NCBI GenBank assembly: GCA_965228785.1
Contig: CBDDIF010000001.1
Span: forward strand, 124,001-188,000
Origin: Hoeflea_A sp965228785
GTDB taxonomy: Bacteria > Pseudomonadota > Alphaproteobacteria > Rhizobiales > Rhizobiaceae
DNA: 64,000 nt
Direction: 5' to 3'
The notes under the pieces: model-generated
What the model was told of the DNA's origin: nothing
Database searches by the model: none
Seen by the model: the letters and a program-made list of their open reading frames with translations, nothing else
Shown: positions 35,833 through 44,629 of the stretch, in pieces
How positions within the stretch are numbered: the first letter of the stretch is position 1
How the letters are laid out: every line of letters starts with the position of its first letter
Translations under genes and position numbers: made by a program

Positions 35833-36732
35833 ATGAAACTTGACCCCAAACATCTGGCGCAATTGTCGGTCATCGTCGAAGCCGGTTCGTTTCAGACCGC
35901 AGCGGATCGTTTGGGACTGACCCAGCCGGGGCTCAGCCGCAACATGAAGATCCTGGAAGGACGGGTCGGCGCGCCGCTTTTCAGGCGTGAAGGACGACGA
36001 TCGGTTCCGACGGAACTGGGGCGCCGCCTGGCGCGCAACGGCTTCGCCATTCGCATTGCCGAGGAACAGGCCAGTGCCTATGGCAGTCTGTCTACCGTCG
36101 GCGCAGCAGGTGAATTGCGGCTTGGCGTTCCACCCATTGTCGCAGGCAAGTTCCTGACGCCGGTGCTGTCGGAATTCGTTGTCGAGAACCCGGAATGCGT
36201 GCTCGAATTGCGGGTCGGGCTGGTTCATGAACTGCGCTCCATGCTGGAGCGGGGCCAGATCGATGTCGTCATCGGGCCCAGGAACCTCTGCGACGGCGTG
36301 CCAGAACTGTCCTATGACCATCTGATCGATGACCGGGTTGGCATCCTGTGTCGCACCGGCCACGTGCTTGCCCACAAGAGAACGCTCGCACCAGATGATT
36401 TTCGAGACCAGATGTGGCTCTTTCATTCGCGTGGCAGCCTGCTGCGGCAACAGACCGAGGCGGCGATGAACGCCTCGGGGATCGACCAGATCCGTATCGC
36501 CTGCGAAACCGATTCGATCCGGTCCGCCCTGGAAATCACGGCGTCGACGGATCTGGTCACAACCATGCCCAAGGCGACAACCAAGCCTTACCTGGGAGAG
36601 GGTCTGATGTTCCTGCCTTTCGACCATCCGAAATTCGAGCGGCCGCTGGGTGCGGCGCGGCGGCGCGATGCACCGGAAAACAAGATCGTGGACGGGTTTT
36701 TGAGGCGATTGATGCGTTCGATCGTCAGTTGA
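35833..36732 (+). CDS. LysR family transcriptional regulator
   Basis: A 299-aa regulator. The N-terminal HTH (FQTAADRLGLTQPGLSRNMK) is followed by a periplasmic-binding-protein-like effector domain (GELRLGVPPIVAGKFL onward). It is divergent from the TAXI/TRAP/sulfatase operon, which it most likely controls in response to the transported compound or its product. Confidence 0.9.
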   Translation: MKLDPKHLAQLSVIVEAGSFQTAADRLGLTQPGLSRNMKILEGRVGAPLFRREGRRSVPTELGRRLARNGFAIRIAEEQASAYGSLSTVGAAGELRLGVPPIVAGKFLTPVLSEFVVENPECVLELRVGLVHELRSMLERGQIDVVIGPRNLCDGVPELSYDHLIDDRVGILCRTGHVLAHKRTLAPDDFRDQMWLFHSRGSLLRQQTEAAMNASGIDQIRIACETDSIRSALEITASTDLVTTMPKATTKPYLGEGLMFLPFDHPKFERPLGAARRRDAPENKIVDGFLRRLMRSIVS

Positions 36733-36745
36733 CGGCCGACCCGCA

Positions 36746-38029
36746 CTAGGACAATTCGACACCGATTGCTTTTGCCAGCATTTCAAGTTCCGGAGATCGT
36801 CTGCCCATGGAATCAGCCAGTCTTACGAACTCTTTCGCCGCCATTGCAGCCGCCGGGTCGCCGGGTAGCTTGTCGACGTAGGCGTAGAACACCTCGATGT
36901 CACGCATATCCGGCGAGGACAGAAACGCCCGAGCCCGCCAGACGCCTTCTTCGATCTTTCGGCTATTGGCCGACAGAGTCATCATCAGTGATTCGAACCC
37001 GTCGGATGCAACTACTGTTGAAAAGTCCGGCAGGTGATCACTCATGGGGGCGTTGTTGCAAGCGCGAATCAAGAGGTTCTGCCTTGCTTGCAGGGCGATG
37101 TTGCTGAGAATGAGATTTTGGTTTTCAAGTTCGTCTTCGGAGGACGAAAACCATGAAGCCAGAACATTGCATTGTTGAATGATCATCAGGCAATTCATCT
37201 GCAACATGATTTCGCAAAAAAGCTGCGTTCGGTTTAGTGGTTCGCGGTCCAACTGTGAAAATACGTCTGTTGCGGTTTCCAGCAGTATCGAAGCGGCGGT
37301 GATGTCGGCGATGGCCTCGTCTCGGATCTGAGCAGTGGCAGCAAAACTGGATGTTCCAGGCGTTGTATTTGCCCGGTTGACAATCCGGTTCAGCGTCTTC
37401 TGATTGTTTGCGTCCGGGTAAAAATGCACGATCAAATCAGATACCAGCCGCCTGACCTCCTCATCCTTTAGAAACGGCAGGGATTCAAGTAGCTTACGAT
37501 GGTTGGGTTTGACATGATGGCCCGCTTCGTGTGCGAGGCCATGAAACCAAGCCGCTATATAAGACTCGTCGATAGGCGCATATTCGAGATCCGGAATGAT
37601 CTTCGGGAAAGAAAGCTCGGCGTGACTAGCTACAAGGTCCGACCTGGCGAGGGTCTGGAGTGCTTGATCAACGAAGCCGTGGCAAAGTAACAGGTCGGCG
37701 AGGAGACGCAAAGCCACCTTCTCGCTGAGTTTGTCGACCAGGCTTGAGAGAGCCTCGTCGACGTAAAGGGAGCGAAGATAGGTGGTCCATTCGATTTGTC
37801 GGCTATGGAATATAACCGGAAGATCGCGGCGATTGCTGATCGTGAAGTGACCAGGCAAACCATCATCGATCCAGAAGAGCGTGATGTTTCGTCCGATCAC
37901 CCTTTCGGCCGCTTCGAGCGCCACATTCATTGGCGTGTGGTGATCGCGACCTACCGGCTCAATCGATTCGATGTTTCTGGCGCGGCTCTGGATGACGGCC
38001 TCAATAGCAAAGCGGTCAAAATCGTCCAT
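36746..38029 (-). CDS. HExxH metallopeptidase-like protein linked to an EACC1-like gene
   Basis: A 427-aa protein I cannot place in a named family. It has H167-E168-A-G-H171, the zinc-binding HExxH motif, and RDEAIADITAAS at about 236-247, where E238 or D242 could supply a third ligand as in gluzincin-type peptidases. No signal peptide is seen, so the site is the cytoplasm. The gene starts 6 bp after the stop of the small membrane protein at 38036 and so forms a two-gene operon. Peptidase activity is inferred from the motif. Confidence 0.7.
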   Translation of the reverse strand: MDDFDRFAIEAVIQSRARNIESIEPVGRDHHTPMNVALEAAERVIGRNITLFWIDDGLPGHFTISNRRDLPVIFHSRQIEWTTYLRSLYVDEALSSLVDKLSEKVALRLLADLLLCHGFVDQALQTLARSDLVASHAELSFPKIIPDLEYAPIDESYIAAWFHGLAHEAGHHVKPNHRKLLESLPFLKDEEVRRLVSDLIVHFYPDANNQKTLNRIVNRANTTPGTSSFAATAQIRDEAIADITAASILLETATDVFSQLDREPLNRTQLFCEIMLQMNCLMIIQQCNVLASWFSSSEDELENQNLILSNIALQARQNLLIRACNNAPMSDHLPDFSTVVASDGFESLMMTLSANSRKIEEGVWRARAFLSSPDMRDIEVFYAYVDKLPGDPAAAMAAKEFVRLADSMGRRSPELEMLAKAIGVELS

Positions 38030-38035
38030 TGCCCA

Positions 38036-38350
38036 TTACGTTTTTCCATTGCCGGCCTTGAGCGCCTGAACCACCCGCTCGACCGTAGCGGCTTCGACGT
38101 TCTCGAAGGTGACACCGTTGACGATGATCTTCTTCTTGCGGTTGATAAGCGCCACAATGATCGGCGCTACCGCAGTGACGACTGCAGCCGTCGATTGCGC
38201 TACCAGGACCCAGACATTAGGGTCGCCGGTTATGGCGTCGATTTTCTGTTCCTGTACCCTGGTGTCCGGATGGGATCGAAATTCCTTCGCAACGGATGCG
38301 GAAACCTCCTCATCGCCCTCAATGACGATGTTGATCTTGTCGGAGTCCAT
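38036..38350 (-). CDS. EACC1-like small membrane protein
   Basis: A 104-aa protein with an N-terminal soluble strand-helix part (MDSDKINIVIEGDEEVSAS), one hydrophobic helix (VLVAQSTAAVVTAVAPIIV, about residues 48-66) and a C-terminal KKKIIVNGVTFENVEAATV segment. This layout resembles effector-associated constant component 1 (EACC1), described in predicted NTP-dependent conflict systems. AGGAAGGA precedes the ATG. It is the first gene of the operon with the HExxH protein, possibly as an adaptor or membrane anchor. The family match is by eye. Confidence 0.6.
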   Translation of the reverse strand: MDSDKINIVIEGDEEVSASVAKEFRSHPDTRVQEQKIDAITGDPNVWVLVAQSTAAVVTAVAPIIVALINRKKKIIVNGVTFENVEAATVERVVQALKAGNGKT

Positions 38351-38538
38351 ATCTTTATCCTTCCTGGCAAGCGTGTTGCTCGGCAGAAAGAGATCGTAAC
38401 GCAGTTTACGGTGCCAGAGTAGGGCGCTTGTATAGGCAACGTCAGGGTGGCCGGTTCATTGCGCAACGTGAGCGTGTAACCTAAATTAGAAAAGCGGTGT
38501 CAGAGCCCGCGCGAGAACCACCGGCATGGAGATCGGAA

Positions 38539-38712
38539 ATGCCCCGCAATCCTTATCCCTCGTTCCGCGGGCTTTTGCGAAAGCCACCGACGTTGCGCCA
38601 GTCGATCTGGTTCTTCGTTATTCTCTTTTCCGGCTTGGCTGTCGTTGTCTTGTTGCAGGATGTCGGATATTGGCCGGAGAGTTGGACACTCAGTCCGGGC
38701 GCCGTTCCATAA
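38539..38712 (+). CDS. Possible small membrane protein
   Basis: A 57-aa reading frame with one clear hydrophobic helix (SIWFFVILFSGLAVVVLL). GGAG lies 9 nt upstream of the ATG; an in-frame GTG at 38497 would give 71 aa. No family is recognised. It lies 45 bp before the Gfo/Idh/MocA gene. The hydrophobic stretch and the ribosome-binding site argue weakly for a real gene. Confidence 0.35.
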   Translation: MPRNPYPSFRGLLRKPPTLRQSIWFFVILFSGLAVVVLLQDVGYWPESWTLSPGAVP

Positions 38713-38757
38713 CGTGACGAAACGGTTGCTGTCTCTCCTCCCACCGCGAGCATTGTC

Positions 38758-39741
38758 TTGATCAACTGGGCCATCCTGGGAACCGGCTTTATCTCCCGCA
38801 CCGTCGCCGATGCCATCAACAACAGCGACGGATCGCGGCTGGCGGCCGTGGCAGGTCGGTCTGCCGCCGGCGTGACAGCGTTTGCTGCGGAGTACGATAT
38901 TCCGAAGGCCTATGCCGATTTCGGCGAAGCACTGGCCGATGATCAAATTGATGCCGTCTATATTGGTCTGCCCAATCATGTGCACCTGCCGATGGTCCGT
39001 GCGGCGGCGGAAGCCGGAAAGGCGATCCTGTCTGAAAAGTCGCTGACGACATCTTATGAGGATGCAGAACAGCTTATCGCCTGTGTCGAGAAGCGCGATG
39101 TCTTCTTTGTCGAAGGGCTGATGTATCTCAGCCATCCTCTATACAAGAAAGTCGGAGACCTTCTGAGAGATGAGAGACTTGGATCGATCCGCTCCATCAA
39201 CGCCGTCTACGCGGCTGACATCAAGGATGTGACGAATCCGGGCGGAGGCGGAACGCTCTACAATCTTGGCTGCTATCCGGCCTCGCTGCTACAATTCGTC
39301 GTGCAGCAATGTTGCGGCGAGAGCGTCTTTAGCGAACGAACGCTTGCGGCGGTCGGCAGCCGCGATGGGCATGGCAATATCATCGACGCCGCGGCATCGG
39401 CCCGGTTCGACAACGGCATCCACGCCACGCTGCAATCGACCGACAGCTACGGCATGCACCACAGCTTCGATATTGTCGGGGATGCCGGCAGCCTGTCGTT
39501 TCGCACCAATCCGTGGCTGCCCGCCGCCGGAGACAATGTGATCGAGATCAGAACGCACAAGAAGCCCGCGGAGCGGGTCGTCGTTTCCGACCCTCATGAT
39601 GCATTCCATCATCAGATCAGGATGGTCGAAGACTGTTTGAAACAGGGATTGCGGCAAGCGCCTCGTCCATCACCGCGCTGGAGCGACTCGCTCGAAATAA
39701 TGCGTTTCCTGACAGACTGGGAACAAGCCGCCGGCGCGTGA
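38758..39741 (+). CDS. Gfo/Idh/MocA family oxidoreductase
   Basis: A 327-aa NAD(P)-dependent dehydrogenase with a TTG start. The Rossmann motif is INWAILGTGFISRTVADAI, and the family signature ILSEKSLTT corresponds to the usual EKP region with Ser in place of Pro. The C-terminal alpha/beta substrate domain has GGGGTLYNLGCYPASLL. Likely acts on a sugar or cyclitol; substrate not predictable. It stands alone between accessory genes. Confidence 0.87.
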   Translation: MINWAILGTGFISRTVADAINNSDGSRLAAVAGRSAAGVTAFAAEYDIPKAYADFGEALADDQIDAVYIGLPNHVHLPMVRAAAEAGKAILSEKSLTTSYEDAEQLIACVEKRDVFFVEGLMYLSHPLYKKVGDLLRDERLGSIRSINAVYAADIKDVTNPGGGGTLYNLGCYPASLLQFVVQQCCGESVFSERTLAAVGSRDGHGNIIDAAASARFDNGIHATLQSTDSYGMHHSFDIVGDAGSLSFRTNPWLPAAGDNVIEIRTHKKPAERVVVSDPHDAFHHQIRMVEDCLKQGLRQAPRPSPRWSDSLEIMRFLTDWEQAAGA

Positions 39742-39882
39742 TCGGACTGCAGCGCCAAGCCATATCGGTATCGTTTGGCCATTGAGCCGCGATGCCATTC
39801 TCCTGAGAGTGTGATGTCCCGGTTAAGGTCTTGTTAACTATTGGGGCTCACACTGATTCGATAAGATTTTAGGGAGTTTTGC

Positions 39883-39955
39883 ATGAGCCGACCATGTAAT
39901 GGTTCAGCTTACAAGCGCGTCTGACGCACGTACATGAATATACCTCTCGTCAGAC
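39883..39955 (+). promoter_or_regulatory. Leader peptide plus hairpin upstream of the 110-aa secreted protein
   Basis: GGGAG followed after 6-7 nt by ATG opens a 13-codon frame (MSRPCNGSAYKRV, 39883-39924). Its stop codon lies inside an 8-bp perfect stem, GTCTGACG (39919-39926) pairing with CGTCAGAC (39948-39955). A translated leader ending in a hairpin just ahead of a gene is the layout of a translational or attenuation control element. No downstream T-run is present. Confidence 0.45.
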
Positions 39956-39978
39956 CTTCTTAAGCGGCTGGGAAAGGT

Positions 39979-40311
39979 ATGAACATGTTCAAATCAAAAC
40001 GTAGAATCTTCAAGACATTACTAGGTATTACTTTTCTTTCAGGTGTGATGGCGGTGTCGACACACGCACAAGCTGCGGGAATGGCCTGCGGTGAGCGGAC
40101 GGCGCTGCTCAAGGCACTCAACGACAAATACAAGGAATCTCCGCGCGCCCTGGGCCTGTCGTCGTCGGGCAAGGCGATGTTCGAAGTGTTCACCTCGAAA
40201 ACCGGCACCTGGACCATCGTGATGACCACCACCAAGGGCGTCACCTGCATCATGGCCGCCGGTCATTCCTGGGAAGATGCGCTTGAAGTGGTCGAGGGGC
40301 CCCAGGTCTGA
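39979..40311 (+). CDS. Small secreted hypothetical protein
   Basis: A 110-aa protein with a Sec-type signal peptide (KTLLGITFLSGVMAVSTHAQAA) and a mature part of about 75 residues holding two Cys (ACGERTALL and VTCIMAAGHSW) that could form a disulfide. Similar short periplasmic proteins are common in Rhizobiales, with no known function. It is preceded by the leader-peptide and hairpin element. Confidence 0.7.
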   Translation: MNMFKSKRRIFKTLLGITFLSGVMAVSTHAQAAGMACGERTALLKALNDKYKESPRALGLSSSGKAMFEVFTSKTGTWTIVMTTTKGVTCIMAAGHSWEDALEVVEGPQV

Positions 40312-40345
40312 CGAAAGTCCATATTTCTGTTGGGTGCTGGCCCAG

Positions 40346-40364
40346 GGCACTCACAAATAGTGCC
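40346..40364 (+). terminator. Candidate hairpin after the secreted protein
   Basis: GGCACT, a 7-nt loop and AGTGCC form a perfect 6-bp stem 35 bp past the stop codon at 40311. No T-run follows, so the assignment is tentative. Confidence 0.35.
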
Positions 40365-40515
40365 TCACCTCACCTGTGCCGGCTCGTCCGCAACTTGTCT
40401 CGATATCAGGCCCAGCGGGCGTTTACGATGATTCCAGTTGTTGCTACCCTCCATTGAGGCAGAGTGATATTGCAATCCCTGATGGATTTTGCCGCAGGGA
40501 TGACAAGCAACACCC

Positions 40516-41010
40516 ATGGATGCCTTTCTGACCAACGACTCGGCGATGACGTACATCGTTGCCATCGTTCTGATGTTCGTGTTGGCAATTGCCGCTCTTG
40601 CCTTCATGTTCTTCACGACCCCTCTCCCTTTCCTGGCTGTGAGCTTGCCTGTCTTTGCTCTGGGGCTGGCCCTTTATCGTTATCGTTTCGGGTATTGGCC
40701 CGAGTTGATGTGGTGGCGGCTGTGGGCCGTTTTGGCCAGTCTTGTCGCGCTGCTCGGGCCGGGGATATCACGTTCACCCCTCGGGATCGGGGCTGAAATC
40801 AGCATTGCGGTCGGGTGTTTTGTGATCGTGGAAGGTGTTTTGCGGCTGATAGAGCAGTTGGAACCGCGCTTCGGGCCGATCAAACTGCAAAAAGCCCGGG
40901 ATCAGAATCCCGAAGCGCCGATCGATGTACCGGTGAACGAGGGCCCGCAAAAGCCAGTGTTCGGCCGCCGATCCACGCCCCCGCGGGCTTCGTACAGGGA
41001 CCTGCGCTGA
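40516..41010 (+). CDS. Hypothetical membrane protein
   Basis: A 164-aa protein with about four hydrophobic segments (IVAIVLMFVLAIAALAFMFF, LPFLAVSLPVFALGLALY, LWAVLASLVALLG and a fourth near residue 95), then a soluble basic tail ending PRASYRDLR. No family is recognised. An ATG at 40546 is an alternative start. Confidence 0.55.
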   Translation: MDAFLTNDSAMTYIVAIVLMFVLAIAALAFMFFTTPLPFLAVSLPVFALGLALYRYRFGYWPELMWWRLWAVLASLVALLGPGISRSPLGIGAEISIAVGCFVIVEGVLRLIEQLEPRFGPIKLQKARDQNPEAPIDVPVNEGPQKPVFGRRSTPPRASYRDLR

Positions 41011-41115
41011 CTGCCAGGACGATCCCTTCATCCGGCTCGGTCTAGCCTGCCTACCGCAGATTCTCAATAATTTTTGGCAGTCCGGTTGTCCCCCAAGGAG
41101 GGCTTCGGTGCGGCA

Positions 41116-42129
41116 TCAATAAGACACTGGTATCTGCCGCGGCCCGCCATTCTTAACACCATCAAAGAAGACAATTGTGCGCGCGCCACCTGCGGCCTCC
41201 GGAACGATCAGCAAGCCTTCGGGCTTTTCCTTGGGTTGAAGGTCAAATTGCGTCAGTTTTATCGGCGCATCCAATCCACCACCCCAGGAGAAAAGCTGCC
41301 CGACAGCACTTTCCTGACCAACCGCTTTACCCACGAGCATAATGAAACGACCCTCGTGGAGCGCGATGTCTCGGATGCCAAGGTCGGGAGCCTCCACCGG
41401 CAAGCCGACAAACACCGGTCGACACGCAGCCTCCTTGAAAAGACAGGCCAGATCAACGGCGAGGATGCTCACCTCCTGCCCCAGGCTCGGCTGTCTGAAC
41501 CCGAACACCGCAGTATGACTGCGAACCGCCATCCCTTCGATGTTAAGACCATTTTCTTGCGGGCTCTTCCCAAGAAACGGTGCCAGAATTCCGTTCTGAG
41601 ACAGTAGGATACTTAGCCTAACGCTCCGCTCTATTTGAGGAACCACTGCGTCGTTAGTCGGATCAAAAAGCGGCTGCCCGGTCTCGGGATTGACAGGGAA
41701 TCGAAACAATAAGTTGCGTGACTGCTGCACCTCACCGGTCTTCCGTTTGACGCTGTGAGAACCGGCGACATAGACGAAACCATCTGCATAGGTGACCGCT
41801 TCAGTGTCCAGCTCATCGCCGTCGCGAAACTCCGATTTCTCCGCCAACCGAATTCTTTTTCCTCCAGTTAGGACCATCCCTTCGATCTTGAACATCTGAA
41901 GGTATTTCTTCTCATCATTAACAGCGTAGCACCAACGTGTATCGCTGGCCGGGCAAACAGCACCACTGATATCTTTCCTGGATTTGTTTTTGAATCCGTC
42001 TCCCGCTATTTCAAGCGTTTGCGCCCGAACATCGGCTTGCCCTGTCCACAGGATGGCGAAAAACAAGGCAAATATTCCGAATAGAGTGGCAGAGAAGTTC
42101 CAGCGGGCATTCAATTTGGCCAAACACAT
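41116..42129 (-). CDS. DUF3616-like secreted protein
   Basis: A 337-aa protein with an N-terminal hydrophobic segment (FSATLFGIFALFFAILWTG) and a mature part rich in beta-strand segments such as EAVTYADGFVYVAGSH and NIEGMAVRSHTAVFGFRQP, matching the DUF3616 (beta-propeller-like) pattern. The start at 42129 has a perfect GGGAGGA 4 nt upstream; a longer reading from 42162 overlaps the upstream gene. It follows the peptidoglycan hydrolase gene as a two-gene operon. Function unknown. Confidence 0.7.
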   Translation of the reverse strand: MCLAKLNARWNFSATLFGIFALFFAILWTGQADVRAQTLEIAGDGFKNKSRKDISGAVCPASDTRWCYAVNDEKKYLQMFKIEGMVLTGGKRIRLAEKSEFRDGDELDTEAVTYADGFVYVAGSHSVKRKTGEVQQSRNLLFRFPVNPETGQPLFDPTNDAVVPQIERSVRLSILLSQNGILAPFLGKSPQENGLNIEGMAVRSHTAVFGFRQPSLGQEVSILAVDLACLFKEAACRPVFVGLPVEAPDLGIRDIALHEGRFIMLVGKAVGQESAVGQLFSWGGGLDAPIKLTQFDLQPKEKPEGLLIVPEAAGGARTIVFFDGVKNGGPRQIPVSY

Positions 42130-42154
42130 ATCATCCTCCCAACCGAAAACTGGA

Positions 42155-43939
42155 TTATTCAAAAATCATCTTGCTGACGTTGAGGACTTTTCCATCAAAG
42201 ACAGGTTTCATCTTACCGATTTCCGAAACGCTCCGCCTGCTGCGGTCTTCCCGCCATCCAGTATCGATGTACCGAAAACTCTTGAGCGGGTCCTTGGTGG
42301 CAAGGGAATGCAGAATGGACTCAATTGTGGTCATGCCTTTGTCCCGATTGCGGCGTCCGTGGTGTTTCACATCCATCGCAGCTTGCACGATCGACATGGG
42401 TGCACCGTCCAAGCCGTTGGGCAAATTTGGCAGCTTTGCCTTCAAAACAGCATCATGGATCTGGGACACGGCCCGCTTTGACAAAGCCACGGCGTTGTCC
42501 ACGATCACGTTACGCGCAGCGGGCGAACCCTGAAGCCAGGCAATCCAGCGAGCGGCGGCAACGGCCTCATCCATTTCTAGCCGAGCCCGGTGGCCGTTAA
42601 AGAACGCCATGAAACGCCCGCGGTCATAGCTACGCTTTGCAATACCGTCGGGGTGCGGGACCGCTTCATCCAAATCGAGAGTATCAGTCCCGTTGACTGT
42701 ATAAAGCCGCATGCGTTCGCTGCCCGTCTTCCCGATCTGATGGCCGAGCTTCAGCTCAGGAAAATAGACACCCGCCTCGTCTGGCAATTGATCAAGTAGA
42801 TCACGGAACAGGTCGGCCAAATGCTCACCTGTGTGAGCGGCCATCTGGAAAAACCCGAGCGTGAATGCAGCGCTGTCCCAGGCGTTCACCACAAAGAAAT
42901 TGCCTTCGGATTCGCACATGCCTGTAGGCGTCAGGAAGGCGGCCCAAAGTCCGTGTTGTGCCTCGTAATCGGTGTAGTTGTAAAACAGGCTGTTGGACAC
43001 GCGTCCTGTCCGGGCAAGTCCGCGGTAGGTACCAAACGTGAAATCGTAACCGAGGTAGAGATCAGGTTTGCCTGTGCGCTTCAGGTACATCTTTCGGGGC
43101 GTTCCGGCCTCTTCAAACACCTGCCACCCGGGCTCCGGTTGATAGTTCCTATCGATGGCGCCCGTATCCGCTGGGGTTGCAAGGACAAGTGGGTTATCGC
43201 TTCCGCCCTGTTCACTAAGGTCTTCCGGGGCAGGGGAGCCGATAAACTCCTCCACATCATCATTTACCGGAGGACCCGTGTCCTCCTGCATATGCAGGAG
43301 GCCCAACGCTTCACCTTCCACCGCCTTCAGAAACGTCTTCCATTCATCCGCGTTCGGCGGAAAATTCAGACTGAGCGCCTGATATACTTCAACCAAGGCG
43401 TCCTCTGTATTGATGCCATAGTCCCCATCGATCACAAGGTTCGCACCGTAGAACAGGTTCAGCGCCTCTTGCATGAAATAGGTGGCGGCTTTCGTTTCGC
43501 GGAACTGCACCGGTCGGCTGTTGTCTAGGTGAAAGTGATCCCTGTGTGCGGCGTTGTAGTTGTAGGCGAGAACCATGCCGAAATGCTGATACGCGATGGA
43601 CTGCACCAGTAGGTAGAGTGGCTTTTGGCTAGGCTGCTGGTCCGCGACCAACCGCCCCCGCGCCCAGTGTATTGCATCGAGGTCAAAGGCGCGGCCAGCT
43701 CCGTGCAGCTTACTTTTCTTGACGTATGCCCCCGCCGACAAAATGAGTTCCATCGTACCCAAAAGGGGCTCTGTTGCCGTTTTCACCGCTTCGACGAAAT
43801 CGTCGAGCTCATCCTCGAAATCCTTCTGGCAATAGAATTTGTAATTTTGCCCCGTTTCTCCGTAGACGCCCAAGGGCGGGCGACCGTATTGGACGCGAAC
43901 CGAAGCCAAATGGGTGAAGTAGTTCGTGGGCCTAGACAT
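42155..43939 (-). CDS. Multidomain peptidoglycan hydrolase-like protein (M15/extensin-like + PG-binding)
   Basis: A 594-aa protein. Residues about 75-140 hold an M15/VanY or extensin-C-like zinc site: LHGAGRAFDLDAIHW (H79, D86) and AAHRDHFHLDN (H135, H137). Residues about 150-190 (VIDGDYGINTEDALVEVYQ) resemble a peptidoglycan-binding repeat. The C-terminal half contains CESEGNFFVVNAWDSAAFT, which may be a lysozyme-like region with a catalytic Glu. No signal peptide is seen, which is unusual for a wall enzyme and suggests a phage-like or conflict role. The downstream gene is a DUF3616 protein. Confidence 0.6.
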   Translation of the reverse strand: MSRPTNYFTHLASVRVQYGRPPLGVYGETGQNYKFYCQKDFEDELDDFVEAVKTATEPLLGTMELILSAGAYVKKSKLHGAGRAFDLDAIHWARGRLVADQQPSQKPLYLLVQSIAYQHFGMVLAYNYNAAHRDHFHLDNSRPVQFRETKAATYFMQEALNLFYGANLVIDGDYGINTEDALVEVYQALSLNFPPNADEWKTFLKAVEGEALGLLHMQEDTGPPVNDDVEEFIGSPAPEDLSEQGGSDNPLVLATPADTGAIDRNYQPEPGWQVFEEAGTPRKMYLKRTGKPDLYLGYDFTFGTYRGLARTGRVSNSLFYNYTDYEAQHGLWAAFLTPTGMCESEGNFFVVNAWDSAAFTLGFFQMAAHTGEHLADLFRDLLDQLPDEAGVYFPELKLGHQIGKTGSERMRLYTVNGTDTLDLDEAVPHPDGIAKRSYDRGRFMAFFNGHRARLEMDEAVAAARWIAWLQGSPAARNVIVDNAVALSKRAVSQIHDAVLKAKLPNLPNGLDGAPMSIVQAAMDVKHHGRRNRDKGMTTIESILHSLATKDPLKSFRYIDTGWREDRSRRSVSEIGKMKPVFDGKVLNVSKMIFE

Positions 43940-44149
43940 AAATCACCTATATTATATTCCAAAAATTACATATAATATTAAAATAGGAAACGAGAGATGT
44001 AAAAGAGTTTTTATTTTATATCACCGATGCAGCAAAAATATTATTTTTGTAGGGCAGTTGTACAATTTTGTGTACGGCTTCAAGTCGGTTCACTTGGCAG
44101 GGGATGAGCCTCTAACCGTAGACAGTTCGAATTGCCAAATACTGAAAGA
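43940..44149. other. AT-rich intergenic segment
   Basis: 210 bp of strikingly AT-rich sequence (long A/T runs, ATATAATATT near 43970-43980) upstream of the peptidoglycan hydrolase gene and next to the first direct repeat. It likely contains the hydrolase promoter and marks acquired DNA. No gene seen. Confidence 0.5.
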
Positions 44150-44486
44150 TGTCATTTGCGATCGCAGGTTCACTGGCCCACCCGCCTCAATCACGAACCG
44201 CGCCACCCAAAATTGAACACTTGAGCTACGAACAGGTGTTTGCGTTGACCAGAGCCTTCCGGCGCTCTGTCGGGCCGAGATTACCGATCTTACCGACGGC
44301 CCGATAAAACCTTGGATAGTCTCCGCAGCAGAGCTCAAGCAAGCGTTTGAAGTCGGGTACCAGATCGCTGTAAACGGCGATGGGGGCGAGCTTGGCGTTG
44401 TTGATCGGCTCGTCGAACCAGCGGTCGTAGCCGTTGCAGCCCTTCCATTGACTATCTCGCATACGACGAGATTTATAGCGATAGGT
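44150..44486. repeat. Direct repeat 1, left copy (aminopeptidase 3' end)
   Basis: This stretch matches 48153-48490 in the same orientation with scattered substitutions and small gaps. It covers about 75 bp downstream of the aminopeptidase gene plus its last 85 or so codons. The two copies bracket the CHAT operon. Confidence 0.8.
44226..44486 (-). pseudogene. 3' fragment of the aminopeptidase gene
   Basis: The minus-strand reading NGYDRWFDEPINNAKLAP through GPTERRKALVNANTCS is nearly the same as the C-terminus of the intact aminopeptidase at 48230-49288 (which ends GPIERRKALVSACSCM). Upstream of about 44486 the similarity stops. This is a duplicated gene end, not a working gene. Confidence 0.8.
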
Positions 44487-44629
44487 CTTGGGATCGAACA
44501 TAATCACCGAGCAAGCCCGGCGAATGGAAACCGACCAGTCCGACCGCATCTCATCAACCAGCGTTCTCTTACGAACAGGCCTTAAAGCTTTCGCTTGATA
44601 ACATCCTTAAGCATCTACTTGTCCAGAGA

